Shown here piece by piece: positions 22,895-30,639 of a stretch of DNA of 31,149 nt. The position numbers were made by a program, and so were the translations under genes. Positions within the stretch are counted from its first letter, which is position 1, and each line of letters opens with the position of its first letter. The notes beneath the pieces are model-generated. The model had not been told where the DNA came from and ran no database searches. It was given only the letters and a program-made list of their open reading frames with translations. The stretch comes from Lingula anatina (Eukaryota > Brachiopoda > Lingulata > Lingulida > Lingulidae), in NCBI RefSeq assembly GCF_001039355.2, contig NW_019775943.1, forward strand, positions 1 to 31,149. The letters run 5' to 3'.

Positions 22895-25800
22895 TTGTCA
22901 TCAACATAACTCAAAAAGTTATGGATGAATTTCGATGGAATTTTCAGGGTAGGTCAGAAATGGGTTAACTTAGAAGTGATTAGTTTTTGGTGGTGATCCG
23001 GATCAACAATCAATCAATCAATAATAAAAAAACTAAGTTATGGACCGATTTTGATGAAATTTTCAGGAACTGTCAGAAGTTGGGCAAGGAACAGATGATT
23101 AATTTTTGGTGGTGATCCGGATCAATTTTCAATCAATAATCAAAAATCAAAAACTGAATCATTATAGAATGAAAATTTAGGGGTGAAACGGCATTGGGTG
23201 GAGATTTTGCTGCCTTGGCGGAGGTCTGCGCTCTCGGAGTGCTTTTCTAGTTACCAATGTTTCGTGACGTTTCAACACCTCTTCAAAGGTCCTTGGTCAG
23301 GTTGCTGCCTCGTCGATGTGAACTTCTTGAAAAACGATTTACTTCTTATAATCATTGCACAAGAGACAGCAAAAAACCTATTTTGTTGAATGATCTGATT
23401 GTCTGTTTTAGTTCTCCTCAATGGATATTGTCGCTCTTCTGAGTTCACCTGTGCCAATAAGGAATGCGTCCCCATTGGTTACGTGTGCGACAGAGACAAG
23501 GATTGCTCTGATGGGTCAGATGAAGTGAATTGTACTGGTAAGAAAATAAACATTATTGTAAACATAGAAAACTACAGTGAGTTTTCATGGGTGGAGTGGG
23601 AGGAAACATGCTGTGCAAGTTTGCTTGAATATCGAAGTGAAATGTAAGTGGACAAGCAAGGGAAAATATAATCCAAGCAACTTGTTGAGCATGTTCAAAA
23701 CAAATACAAAAAAGAAATTATAGGACATTTGAAGAACATCAAGTTTGGGTTTGATATATTTTATACTTTGAAGAAGCAACGGCCAACTTTTTATCTTAAG
23801 CAAAAAAAGTAAAAATGTATTATTGGAGTTTTCACATCTTTTTATTTAAAGATAGATTATGGTGATTTTTCTTGAACAACGAATTTGAAATGTCAAGAAC
23901 TAATGTCGAAATGGGATTTAGAAAATTCGCTCCTTAAATAGATGATAATGATAATTTTCCTTGAACAGCCGTGGAGGGAACCTGTTCACCGCTTGAGTTT
24001 AAGTGCGCTGATAACAAGACCTGCGTGTCCAAACTGTTTCTGTGCGACAGAGACAACGACTGTGGAGATTGGTCAGATGAAACTCTTGACCAATGTAAAC
24101 GTGAGTCCAATCTACATGTCTGATCTGAAAGAAATGTATATTGGCTAGGTACACGTGACTCCGCTCAAAGTCTGATTTAAAATGTTCGTGATACATTGGT
24201 CAGGAAAAAAAATTATCTTTTTTTTTTTTTTTTTTGCTTTGTAAAAAGGTAATAATAATAATAATAAGTGTGTAAAATAATGATGACATCGTTTTGCAGG
24301 CCCTAGCGCCGGCGAGTGCCCGTATTACGAATTCAAGTGCAACAACTCCGGAAAATGCATCTCTCGGTCGTTGCGTTGTGACGGAGATGACGACTGCGGT
24401 GACAACTCAGATGAGAAGAATTGTGACAGCAGTAACGAAAATTATGATCTTTTAGATTTATCTTATAGCAATATAATCTCTTGTTTTGCTGTCAAAGTAA
24501 AAGACCTCATTTCACCTGTCGTTTCACACACGTTGAAATTAAATATATAAGCTACGCCAGTGTGTAATTTAAAACAATTCGGTCATAACACCATGAGGAA
24601 AAAATTCAAGTACAAAAGCCACGTGCAGATTTGGTTTTCAGCGGACAAACGTTGTTGTGAAATACTGCATTTCAGGTATCCTGCAGAATGGCTGCCTTTC
24701 CCACCAGTTTGCCTGCTCTAGTATACGGAAGTGTATTCCCAGGACCTGGGCTTGTGACGGTGACGACGACTGCGGAGACGGCTCAGATGAAACAGCCCAA
24801 ACGTGCAAAGGTACACAACAGCGTGGAAATTCTTTGTAGGGTTGTATTGTTATGAAAGCGTATTTTATAGATAAGAGTCCACCAGTGGGACAAACTCGTA
24901 ATTGATCTGTCGTAATCGATGGTGGATCCAGGGTGGACACAGGGTCGAACCCTTAAATTCTGGGGTACCCACCAAAAATTGTCCCCATTTTCCGAGCGAG
25001 GCGAGTCAAAAAATGTCATCCTTGCGCCCCCCCCCCCTTTCTCATTAGGAAGATCCTGTATCCGCCAGTGAAAACCGGGCTGAAGAGGGCAAACATAACT
25101 GGATGTGTTCAGATTGACAAGTAATACATATAAACCATAAAATTTTAATAAAAAATGTTTTTCAGGTAATTGTCGAAGTTGGTTATCTTCCATTTCTATC
25201 CAGTGTGTTGCTCAGTTCAGTTACACATGTTGTTATTCTGTTCCATATTAAGGTATCCATGGCAACCGTACTTGTGCCCCGAACCAATTCCAGTGTCAGA
25301 CGGACAGACGCTGCTTCCCCATGTCATACCGCTGTGATGGGGACAATGACTGCACTGACAAATCTGATGAATTTAATTGCACAAGTATGTGAACTTTTTT
25401 TCTTAATTCTGATATATCTTTTCTTCAGTTCTTAAAACATTCGTTGTAAAGGAAAAGGGTGTGTAATGCTTCCTAAGTTTGTGCAAAATTTGTGTTCAGA
25501 TGTAATTTTTCAACGTTTCAAGATTGCCAAATAAAAATATTCTGGTTACACTAACCCAGCCTTGTCTGAAGGCCTTCTTCAATTATTCTAATAGAAGAAT
25601 GAGGCGTAATTACACCAAGATATTTTTTCTATTTCTCTGGAATCAAGAGCCGACCTGTGCGGCCAGCAGTTTTCAGTGCGGCGACGGCAAGTGTATCCCG
25701 AATACTTGGAGGTGTGACGGGGATGACGACTGCAGAGACGGCGCTGATGAAAGGCAGTGCGCTGGTGGGTTCTAACGGTTGCCCGTTCTTAAGGCACTGT

Positions 25801-26836
25801 CATACCTAGCGTATAGCACCAACCTATGGCAAAAGAATGCCCATACGCGGGCAAACGCGAGGGGTTCGTTAGCCTTACGTTGCATGCATCTCGAGTACGT
25901 TGGCAAACGTTGGTTTTCGTTCGCATACCCGGGGGGAGATAAAATGTTTTGGGCATGTTCAAAAACAATCTCATACGCTGCTTGTATCTTCATTATAATA
26001 CGCAGAAACAGGGTGATTTAATACCCTCAAAGTTGTGCGTAATTTTGTCCATGCTAGGTTTGACGGAGCCTTTACTGTGACGTTTAGCTGAGCTGCATTA
26101 TATATACAACTAGAGTAAAAACCATTTACGAGAAATATATGAAATATGTTACCAGATATTCATTTAATAATATAAGCTTGCGCTTTATTCTTTACTAGCT
26201 CTAACTTGCTGTTCACATGAAACATAAAATAAACATGGTGAACGAACCAAAAATAACTGAACAAAGAAGAACAGTGGAAATTATTTTACCTGTCATAAAA
26301 AATTAAAAGAATATTCTGCTACTTCTTGAGTGAAATTTTAAAAAAATCTTCACCCAGCTCCATCCTGTCGCTCCAAAGAGTTTTTATGCCGAGATGAGGC
26401 CCAGTGTATTCCCATAGGCTGGCGCTGTGATGGAGACAGCGATTGCAAGGATAATTCGGACGAAGATAACTGTGGTAGGTTTCACAGTATGTGGATACAA
26501 AATTGCCATCCGCTGTTGATTGATCTTTTCAAAGGAAATAGCCTTTTAATTTTGCGAGTCCAATATTTTTGGTTAGGATAGAGAAAAATCCATAATCGTA
26601 TAAAGGTTATTAGAGACACCGGGTGTATTTTGTATGTTTTTACTCAAAAAATATTTCCCCACTTCTCCTGCGCCCGTTGCTGTTTCTGTCATATGTTTAT
26701 AATAAATATAAATTAAGAAATTATCTTATTCCTAACGCCAAACTAACTTCAATCTAAGCTCAATTGTTGCTTTATGTCTATGATGCAATGCTTTATTTGA
26801 TTCATGTTATATTTTTCATTAGGTTTAATCGGCTAG
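17441..26836 (+). CDS. Secreted protein of sixteen LDL-receptor class A repeats, complete 19-exon gene
   Basis: Exons: 17441-17486, 18108-18152, 18923-19045, 19373-19498, 19912-20031, 20297-20422, 20742-20873, 21109-21237, 21408-21524, 22079-22204, 22480-22605, 23412-23537, 23969-24100, 24300-24431, 24676-24810, 25253-25384, 25648-25764, 26358-26474, 26823-26836. They sum to 2121 nt, 706 residues. Every junction is phase 1. The product has a signal peptide, a 15-residue linker, sixteen LDLa modules (residues 31-702) and the tail GLIG; no EGF, YWTD or transmembrane segment. LDLa modules fold around calcium and bind lysine-rich ligands in LDLR/LRP proteins, so a soluble multivalent ligand-binding or scavenger role is inferred. 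Exon calls are firm; whether isoforms skip or add exons is unknown. No named orthologue is recognised. Confidence 0.9.
18108..18152 (+). CDS. LDLa protein exon 2: short linker
   Basis: A 45-base phase 1-1 exon (acceptor TTTTTAG, donor G|GTGAGA) encoding [15 protein letters not shown]. It carries a lone cysteine outside the LDLa modules. Being symmetric it could be skipped without a frameshift. Confidence 0.7.
18410..18601. mobile_element. Short inverted-repeat element in intron 2, with (TG)n
   Basis: Ends are related inverted repeats: CAGTGGCGGGTCCAG at the left and, inward from the right, CACTGACGAATCCAGG. The interior has a (TG)n run at about 18,424-18,464. Similar CAGTGGCGGAT ends occur at 24,919-25,070 and 28,272-28,518, suggesting one family; a hAT-like origin is a guess. 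Confidence 0.5.
18629..18796. mobile_element. Short element with perfect CAGGCCCGTAGCC inverted ends
   Basis: A 168-base element whose ends are exact inverted CAGGCCCGTAGCC, flanked by TGGGT at 18,624-18,628 and 18,797-18,801 as a likely target duplication. It has no ORF. A fragment of the same element lies inverted at 30,352-30,455. Possibly hAT-related; the class is not certain. Confidence 0.65.
18923..19045 (+). CDS. LDLa protein exon 3: repeat 1
   Basis: Residues 31-71, six cysteines, WACDQDPDC then DASDE. It has Trp at the ligand-contact position and full calcium ligands, plus an NVT glycosylation sequon between cysteines II and III. Donor A|GTAAGT. Confidence 0.88.
19373..19498 (+). 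CDS. LDLa protein exon 4: repeat 2
   Basis: Residues 72-113, [10 protein letters not shown]...VCDGDKDC...DGSDE. The usual aromatic residue two before cysteine IV is His, making it one of two repeats lacking it. Best partner by eye is repeat 10. Confidence 0.9.
19912..20031 (+). CDS. LDLa protein exon 5: repeat 3
   Basis: Residues 114-153, [14 protein letters not shown]...WMCDGDDDC...DGSDE. Trp is present. Partner by offset is repeat 11 ([14 protein letters not shown]). Confidence 0.9.
20297..20422 (+). CDS. LDLa protein exon 6: repeat 4
   Basis: Residues 154-195, [14 protein letters not shown] then DNSDEKNC. Tyr is at the contact position. It closely resembles repeat 12 (CISRSLRC, same [15 protein letters not shown]). 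Confidence 0.9.
20648..20682. repeat. (AAT)n microsatellite in intron 6
   Basis: An uninterrupted run of about eleven AAT units. Confidence 0.9.
20742..20873 (+). CDS. LDLa protein exon 7: repeat 5
   Basis: Residues 196-239, [15 protein letters not shown]...YLCDGDNDC...[10 protein letters not shown]. It has two extra residues before cysteine VI, a feature shared with repeat 13 (DETAQTC). Confidence 0.9.
21109..21237 (+). CDS. LDLa protein exon 8: repeat 6
   Basis: Residues 240-282, opens VHGNRTC (N-glycosylation sequon) like repeat 14 (IHGNRTC). FRCDGDNDC and DSSDE carry the calcium ligands. Donor C|GTGTGT. Confidence 0.9.
21408..21524 (+). CDS. LDLa protein exon 9: repeat 7
   Basis: Residues 283-321, [13 protein letters not shown]...YKCDNDKDC...DNSDELGC. 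Acceptor CTAG follows a (TC)n tract. It is very similar to repeat 8 and to the decayed exon at 21,634-21,739. Confidence 0.9.
21634..21739 (+). pseudogene. Decayed LDLa exon in intron 9
   Basis: Encodes an intact second half ([17 protein letters not shown], then DNSDELGC) and keeps a GTAAGT donor, but the region for cysteines I and II is degenerate and no good acceptor is visible. About 300 bases from it match 22,099-22,405 (repeat 8 exon plus following intron) at an offset near 465. It is a failed tandem exon duplicate. Confidence 0.8.
22079..22204 (+). CDS. LDLa protein exon 10: repeat 8
   Basis: Residues 322-363, preceded by a TTPTPT linker, then [13 protein letters not shown]...YKCDNDKDC...DNSDELGC. 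A young duplicate of the repeat 7 type. Confidence 0.9.
22480..22605 (+). CDS. LDLa protein exon 11: repeat 9
   Basis: Residues 364-405, TTPAPT linker, QFTCSNGKC...WVCDNDDDC...DKSDEQNC. Trp is present. The donor G|GTTCTC is weak and runs straight into a (TC)n tract. Confidence 0.88.
22608..22634. repeat. (TC)n microsatellite immediately after the exon 11 donor
   Basis: About twelve TC units beginning two bases after the GT of the splice donor. Confidence 0.9.
22800..23252. mobile_element. Inverted-repeat element with CCTCCGCCAAGG ends, intron 11
   Basis: The left end has ACTAGA then CCTCCGCCAAGG (22,814-22,825); the right end has CCTTGGCGGAGG (23,213-23,224) and ends TTCTAGTT. The interior has a GTTT/GTCT microsatellite and two diverged units of about 120 bases containing TTTTTGGTGGTGATCCGGATCA. 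From memory, repeats of this type are dispersed in many marine animals. No ORF. Confidence 0.7.
23412..23537 (+). CDS. LDLa protein exon 12: repeat 10
   Basis: Residues 406-447, [11 protein letters not shown]...YVCDRDKDC...DGSDEVNC. It shares EFTCANK and DKDC with repeat 2, and ANK-CVP also with repeat 5. Donor G|GTAAGA. Confidence 0.9.
23969..24100 (+). CDS. LDLa protein exon 13: repeat 11
   Basis: Residues 448-491, [14 protein letters not shown]...FLCDRDNDC...[10 protein letters not shown]. Phe is at the contact position; NKT sequon. Donor C|GTGAGT. Confidence 0.9.
24300..24431 (+). CDS. LDLa protein exon 14: repeat 12
   Basis: Residues 492-535, [20 protein letters not shown]. Leu replaces the aromatic contact residue, the second repeat to lack it. 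The donor was taken as AGCA|GTAACG; it keeps phase 1. Confidence 0.85.
24676..24810 (+). CDS. LDLa protein exon 15: repeat 13
   Basis: Residues 536-580, the longest module: [16 protein letters not shown]...WACDGDDDC...[10 protein letters not shown]. It is strikingly like repeat 5. Donor G|GTACAC. Confidence 0.9.
24919..25070. mobile_element. Short inverted-repeat element with a C-run, intron 15
   Basis: Ends ATGGTGGATCCAGGGTG and, inward from the right, CACTGGCGGATACAGGATC are related. The interior includes a run of Cs (about 25,027-25,037). Probably the same family as 18,410-18,601. Confidence 0.5.
25253..25384 (+). CDS. LDLa protein exon 16: repeat 14
   Basis: Residues 581-624, IHGNRTC...QFQC...YRCDGDNDC...DKSDEFNC. 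Pairs with repeat 6 through the HGNRTC opening. Acceptor TATTAAG is weak in pyrimidines. Confidence 0.88.
25648..25764 (+). CDS. LDLa protein exon 17: repeat 15
   Basis: Residues 625-663, KPTC...[10 protein letters not shown]...WRCDGDDDC...DGADE. SDE is changed to ADE, but the acidic calcium ligands stay. Same 117-base length as its partner, repeat 7. Acceptor AATCAAG is fixed by the phase. Confidence 0.87.
26358..26474 (+). CDS. LDLa protein exon 18: repeat 16
   Basis: Residues 664-702, [12 protein letters not shown]...WRCDGDSDC...DNSDEDNC. Trp is present. Donor G|GTAGGT. Confidence 0.9.
26823..26836 (+). CDS. LDLa protein exon 19: terminal coding segment
   Basis: After acceptor TTTTTCATTAG the reading frame gives GLIG and stops at TAG (26,834-26,836). 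The protein therefore ends four residues after the last LDLa cysteine, with no anchor. Confidence 0.75.
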
Positions 26837-26937
26837 ATGCTGGTGTGGTCAGAAAAGAAAGATGATACACGGCCAAAGTTACGCCTTTGCAAGGATCCTT
26901 GTTACTTTTGAAAATGAATAATTGCTCTGAAATTTAA

Positions 26938-26943
26938 AATAAA
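26938..26943 (+). promoter_or_regulatory. Poly(A) signal of the LDLa gene
   Basis: AATAAA about 100 bases after the stop codon; this supports 26,823 onward as the last exon. Confidence 0.6.
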
Positions 26944-26959
26944 TAAGCTGTTTTGTAAA

Positions 26960-28271
26960 TATAGTTGTTTAAAGTCTTGTATTTATTATAAAAAATGTGC
27001 AAAACATTATCATTGTAGTATTTCGTACATAGCATTAAATTATGTAAAAATCTAAAAAAAAAATGTATTACATGTGTAACAATAAAACCAACAAGGAGGT
27101 GAGATAAGTAAACTTTTTCTTATGGGACTCGGAATTGCCCAAAAGTAATTAAAAAATAGCTTTTGAAATCCTAAATTGATAAGATTTTTTCGATAAATGC
27201 AGATATGTATTTTGAACAATATAAAATAAGTTGCTTGAGTAAAATTAATTGTACCTGTGCGTGCAAAATCCCATTCATAATCATTATCTGTTATCCAGCT
27301 TATAAACTGGTAGGGTATGCAAAAGACAATTTTTATCCAGCTGATAAATCCGCTGGATAAAAAATTGTCATTTGCATACCATACATCTTTCTACGTGTGC
27401 CCTGAAAAAAACATAAATAAATACATAGATAAAATAAATAAATGTTGAAAATGTTCAATGCTGATTGTAATAAAAATCAACATGTCTTCTTCATTTAAGA
27501 GTTATTTTTCATTTACTGAAGGAACCCTTAATTTGGCAATGATCCATTGCTCATTTTAACGCAATGACGAAATAAGAAAAGTACAGAGACAAATGTTTCA
27601 GCTCGGATGAAAGATCCAGAATATCATCCTTTTTGAAACAAGATATTTCTCTGGCTAATTTTCTGCACATTTTGTACTGTGTCCAGCGATAAATTAATTT
27701 TTCTTCAATCAACAGCTTAATATTTCGATGTTTAACAGAGCATCTTCATCAGGAAACGAGGCTATCCAGGTGAAAAGCCTCTTGTTATTATTATTATTAA
27801 ATTCTTCTCTGTGTTCAGCGATAATTTTTACACGGCATTAACGTCATCACCCAGCTGGTCTCGGGTAAAAAGCAGAGGATTGTGAAAAAATCCATTTCTT
27901 TGAATCACCTCAAAATCACCTGTTGCCTGAGGGGAGAAGGGGGATGCTCATTGGATTTAGATTTCTTTTCGGAATATTTAACCGTAATTCCACTTCAACA
28001 TAATCTTAATCAGTTTGTCAGTTATATATATATAATTAATCTGTCAGCTAAAGGGGTTGATTCAGATCAGTGTTGATATCCCTAAAACAAGATTTTGTTT
28101 ATTCGGGATATTTGACGAGACTAAAAATTAACGCAAAATGATAATTTTAAAAGAATACACATACATCATAGATACATGTAAGTATTATGTTTTCAGTTCT
28201 TTTTATTTTGTAAATGTGTCAAGCCCAGTCTTCGTCACTCTCCGTAAGAAAACCGACAAGATAAGATATTA
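26960..28271. other. Intergenic, no gene recognised
   Basis: AT-rich, without supported ORFs. It holds the foldback at 27,314-27,380 and, at about 27,700-27,775, a sequence (CAATCAACAGCTTAATATTT, then CGATGT and ATCTTCATCAGGAA) related to 29,170-29,235. Confidence 0.5.
27314..27380. repeat. Inverted repeat, 28-29-base arms
   Basis: Arms 27,314-27,341 and 27,352-27,380 (GGTATGCAAA...TATCCAGC and its near-perfect reverse complement) with a 10-base loop. Confidence 0.85.
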
Positions 28272-28518
28272 CAGTGGCGGATTTAGGGGTGTGTCAGGGG
28301 GGTTATGACCCCCCCCCCCACCTCCGACTTCTGATTAAAAAAAAAACGCACCAAATTAGGTCTAGCTGAATCACAGTTCTAAACCGGACCAAATGGCGCC
28401 ACTTGTCCTCCAAAACACCAATTCTTTTCGGGGCCCTAGAGCGTGCCCCTCGCAATCCGGGGCCTGTCAATCCTTAAAAAACGGGCCTTCCCCTTCAAAA
28501 AATCTGGATCGGCCCCTG
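28272..28518. mobile_element. Short inverted-repeat element with a C-run
   Basis: Left end CAGTGGCGGATTTAGGGG; right end, read inward, CAGGGGCCGATCCAGATT. The interior has a run of Cs (about 28,310-28,319). Likely the same family as 18,410-18,601 and 24,919-25,070. No clear target duplication. Confidence 0.55.
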
Positions 28519-29180
28519 TATTTAGATATATTTATTTCTATAATATACAAAATATGATAAATATATATAAAATTCGGGCAAAACAGAGGGAATCTAATAC
28601 ATGGATTTAACCAAAAACAAACAAACAAACGCAACTCTGCTACTGTGCTACAAATGTCTGCCATGCTCAATACGATAACCAGCACATACCAGCTTAGAAT
28701 GCTGGTAGTTTGCCTTGTAGCTAAAACTAACCGAAACAGATGTTTCTTTGTGGCAATGGGCACTGTGACAACAACAACACCAACAATGATATCGGTAACT
28801 ATGGTTAAATACTTTTTCTTGCCTGGTGAATGACTAATTGAAAATAAATCTTACTTGAATTATCGAATATTTACATATTTCAGGATATTTCTTGGTCCCA
28901 AGTAAAAACTGTCTATTAACAACTCGAAAAAAAAAAAGCCCAAACAGTTTTAATCCAACCGATTCCAAATGTTATGTCACTTTTGTAGGGTCATGTCATA
29001 TTAAATAGATTTACATTCGTAAAACTTGACATTAAAATTTGTTTAAACATAACCATAACTCTAAAAGTTGCCTGAGATAATAAGACCTAACATTCACTTA
29101 GCTTAAAACTTGTTGACATTCATGACATTACGGTTTTAAGACCTATCAATTTAGAATAAAGATATTTTCCTTCAATCAAC

Positions 29181-29252
29181 AGCTAATATTACCTCCAATA
29201 CTTCGATGTCTCTCAGAATATCTTCCTCAGGAACATGGAGGTAATATTAGCT
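29181..29252. repeat. Inverted repeat, 17-base perfect arms
   Basis: Arms 29,181-29,197 and 29,236-29,252 (AGCTAATATTACCTCCA and its reverse complement). The loop carries a sequence also found at about 27,730-27,760. Confidence 0.85.
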
Positions 29253-29993
29253 ATCAATATAAGCTGTAGATTAAAGAAATATTACTTTATTTGCATAACA
29301 TAACACGACTGATGCAATTCCTCTCTGACTATCAGTTTAAGGAATTTATCTTTTTAAAGAAAATATATGCACATCAGCTAAAATATTTGTTTTTATATTT
29401 TTTATCTATTAAGGGTTATGGGGTAGGAGTAGGGAATGGTCGGACCTCCAGTTTCTCAATTTGTATATAAATGTTTTCCCAATTCCCCGTTCTTTTCTGT
29501 TTATTGGCATCACTAGATAGCTTTACCTTTAGGTAGGAAATTTACTTATAGGGGCTACCCCGCTCATCACACAATTTAAATTGGAAAGTAATGAAGGGTA
29601 CATGTTTTATCAACTGTCTTTCCCTACTTAATATTTAATATGTAATATTTAATAATAATATTTATATTCTCAGATTATAGGCCTTACCTCCATTTTCAGG
29701 GGGGGGGGGGGGGTGGGGCACCACCTGTAACTCTCTGCCGTCTATCCATGACCTGGCCACCATATCCTACGATGTCCACGCTTTGTTTTCTTGCTGCATG
29801 TCTTTAGTGGGCTTTGAACTTAAACACACAGACACCAATACCTTTACAGTGTACAGTAAACAACATAGAGAAAAAGTGTGTACAGAAATACTAACAAAAA
29901 ACACAAACATTTCACAGACATGGATAGTGACAAAGATAAAGGGTATAAGCAGGTTAAAAAAAAACAAACGAAGAACACTACACCAAAAGACCC

Positions 29994-30081
29994 ACGCATT
30001 TTTATATTATGGATGGATTATAATGACGCGCTTAAAAAGTAAGTGCATTATTATAATTCATCCATAATATATTTTTCTGCG
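29994..30081. repeat. Imperfect inverted repeat, about 36-base arms
   Basis: ACGCATTTTTATATTATGGA... (29,994-30,029) pairs with ...TCCATAATATATTTTTCTGCG (about 30,044-30,081). Confidence 0.75.
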
Positions 30082-30351
30082 CCCATGAGCCTTTTATCTC
30101 GTCCTTTTTCAGTATTGGTAAGTAGAATATAAGCATGTGAAGCATACCTTGAATGTAAACAAAGAGGGTCAGTGGAATCGAAGTGATGGATACAATCAAC
30201 ATGCCGGAATTAAAAACAACAAGCCTATCGGGCTTGTTAGGACAGGGATTTAACTTAAATCTTTTTCTAGAAATATTCTTAAAATAAAGGTAAATGTTTG
30301 ATAAAAATATAATTAGATTTTTATGATTCGAATTCGTACTCCATGTACCTA

Positions 30352-30455
30352 GATCAAATTTTACCCAGAGTGGACCTTTTCCCAGCAAAAAGGGCGGTTC
30401 TTTCGAACCCCCCGACCCCCCCTGGCTATGGGCCCGACCCCCCCTGGCTATGGAC
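30352..30455. mobile_element. Fragment of the CAGGCCCGTAGCC element, inverted
   Basis: Reverse complement of 18,629-18,712, sharing TTTTACCCAGAGTGGACC and TTTTCCCAGCAAAAAGGG. The end motif GACCCCCCCTGGCTATGG occurs twice in tandem. Only one end of the element is present. Confidence 0.7.
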
Positions 30456-30639
30456 ACTGTCAATCATAATTGGGTGAGAGGCATGCGTGGTTTCCCTTCT
30501 AAACTATTACAACATTGATTCTTCCCTCCGAAGTAAATACTTTTTTCCCTTTAAAACAAAGAAGTTAATGTATGTAATCGCTGAATGCATTTCAAACGTA
30601 GGTGTATATACATTACAATAAAATTTGGGTCTCACTCTC

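Larger units (their letters stand above)
28519..30351. other. Intergenic, no gene recognised
   Basis: Contains a poly-G run at about 29,699-29,713 and two foldbacks listed separately. No coding signal was found on either strand. Confidence 0.5.

Noticed and set aside
18923-26474. Regularly spaced similar units, array-like at first sight
   Set aside because: They are protein-coding LDLa exons with variable introns, not a CRISPR or satellite array.
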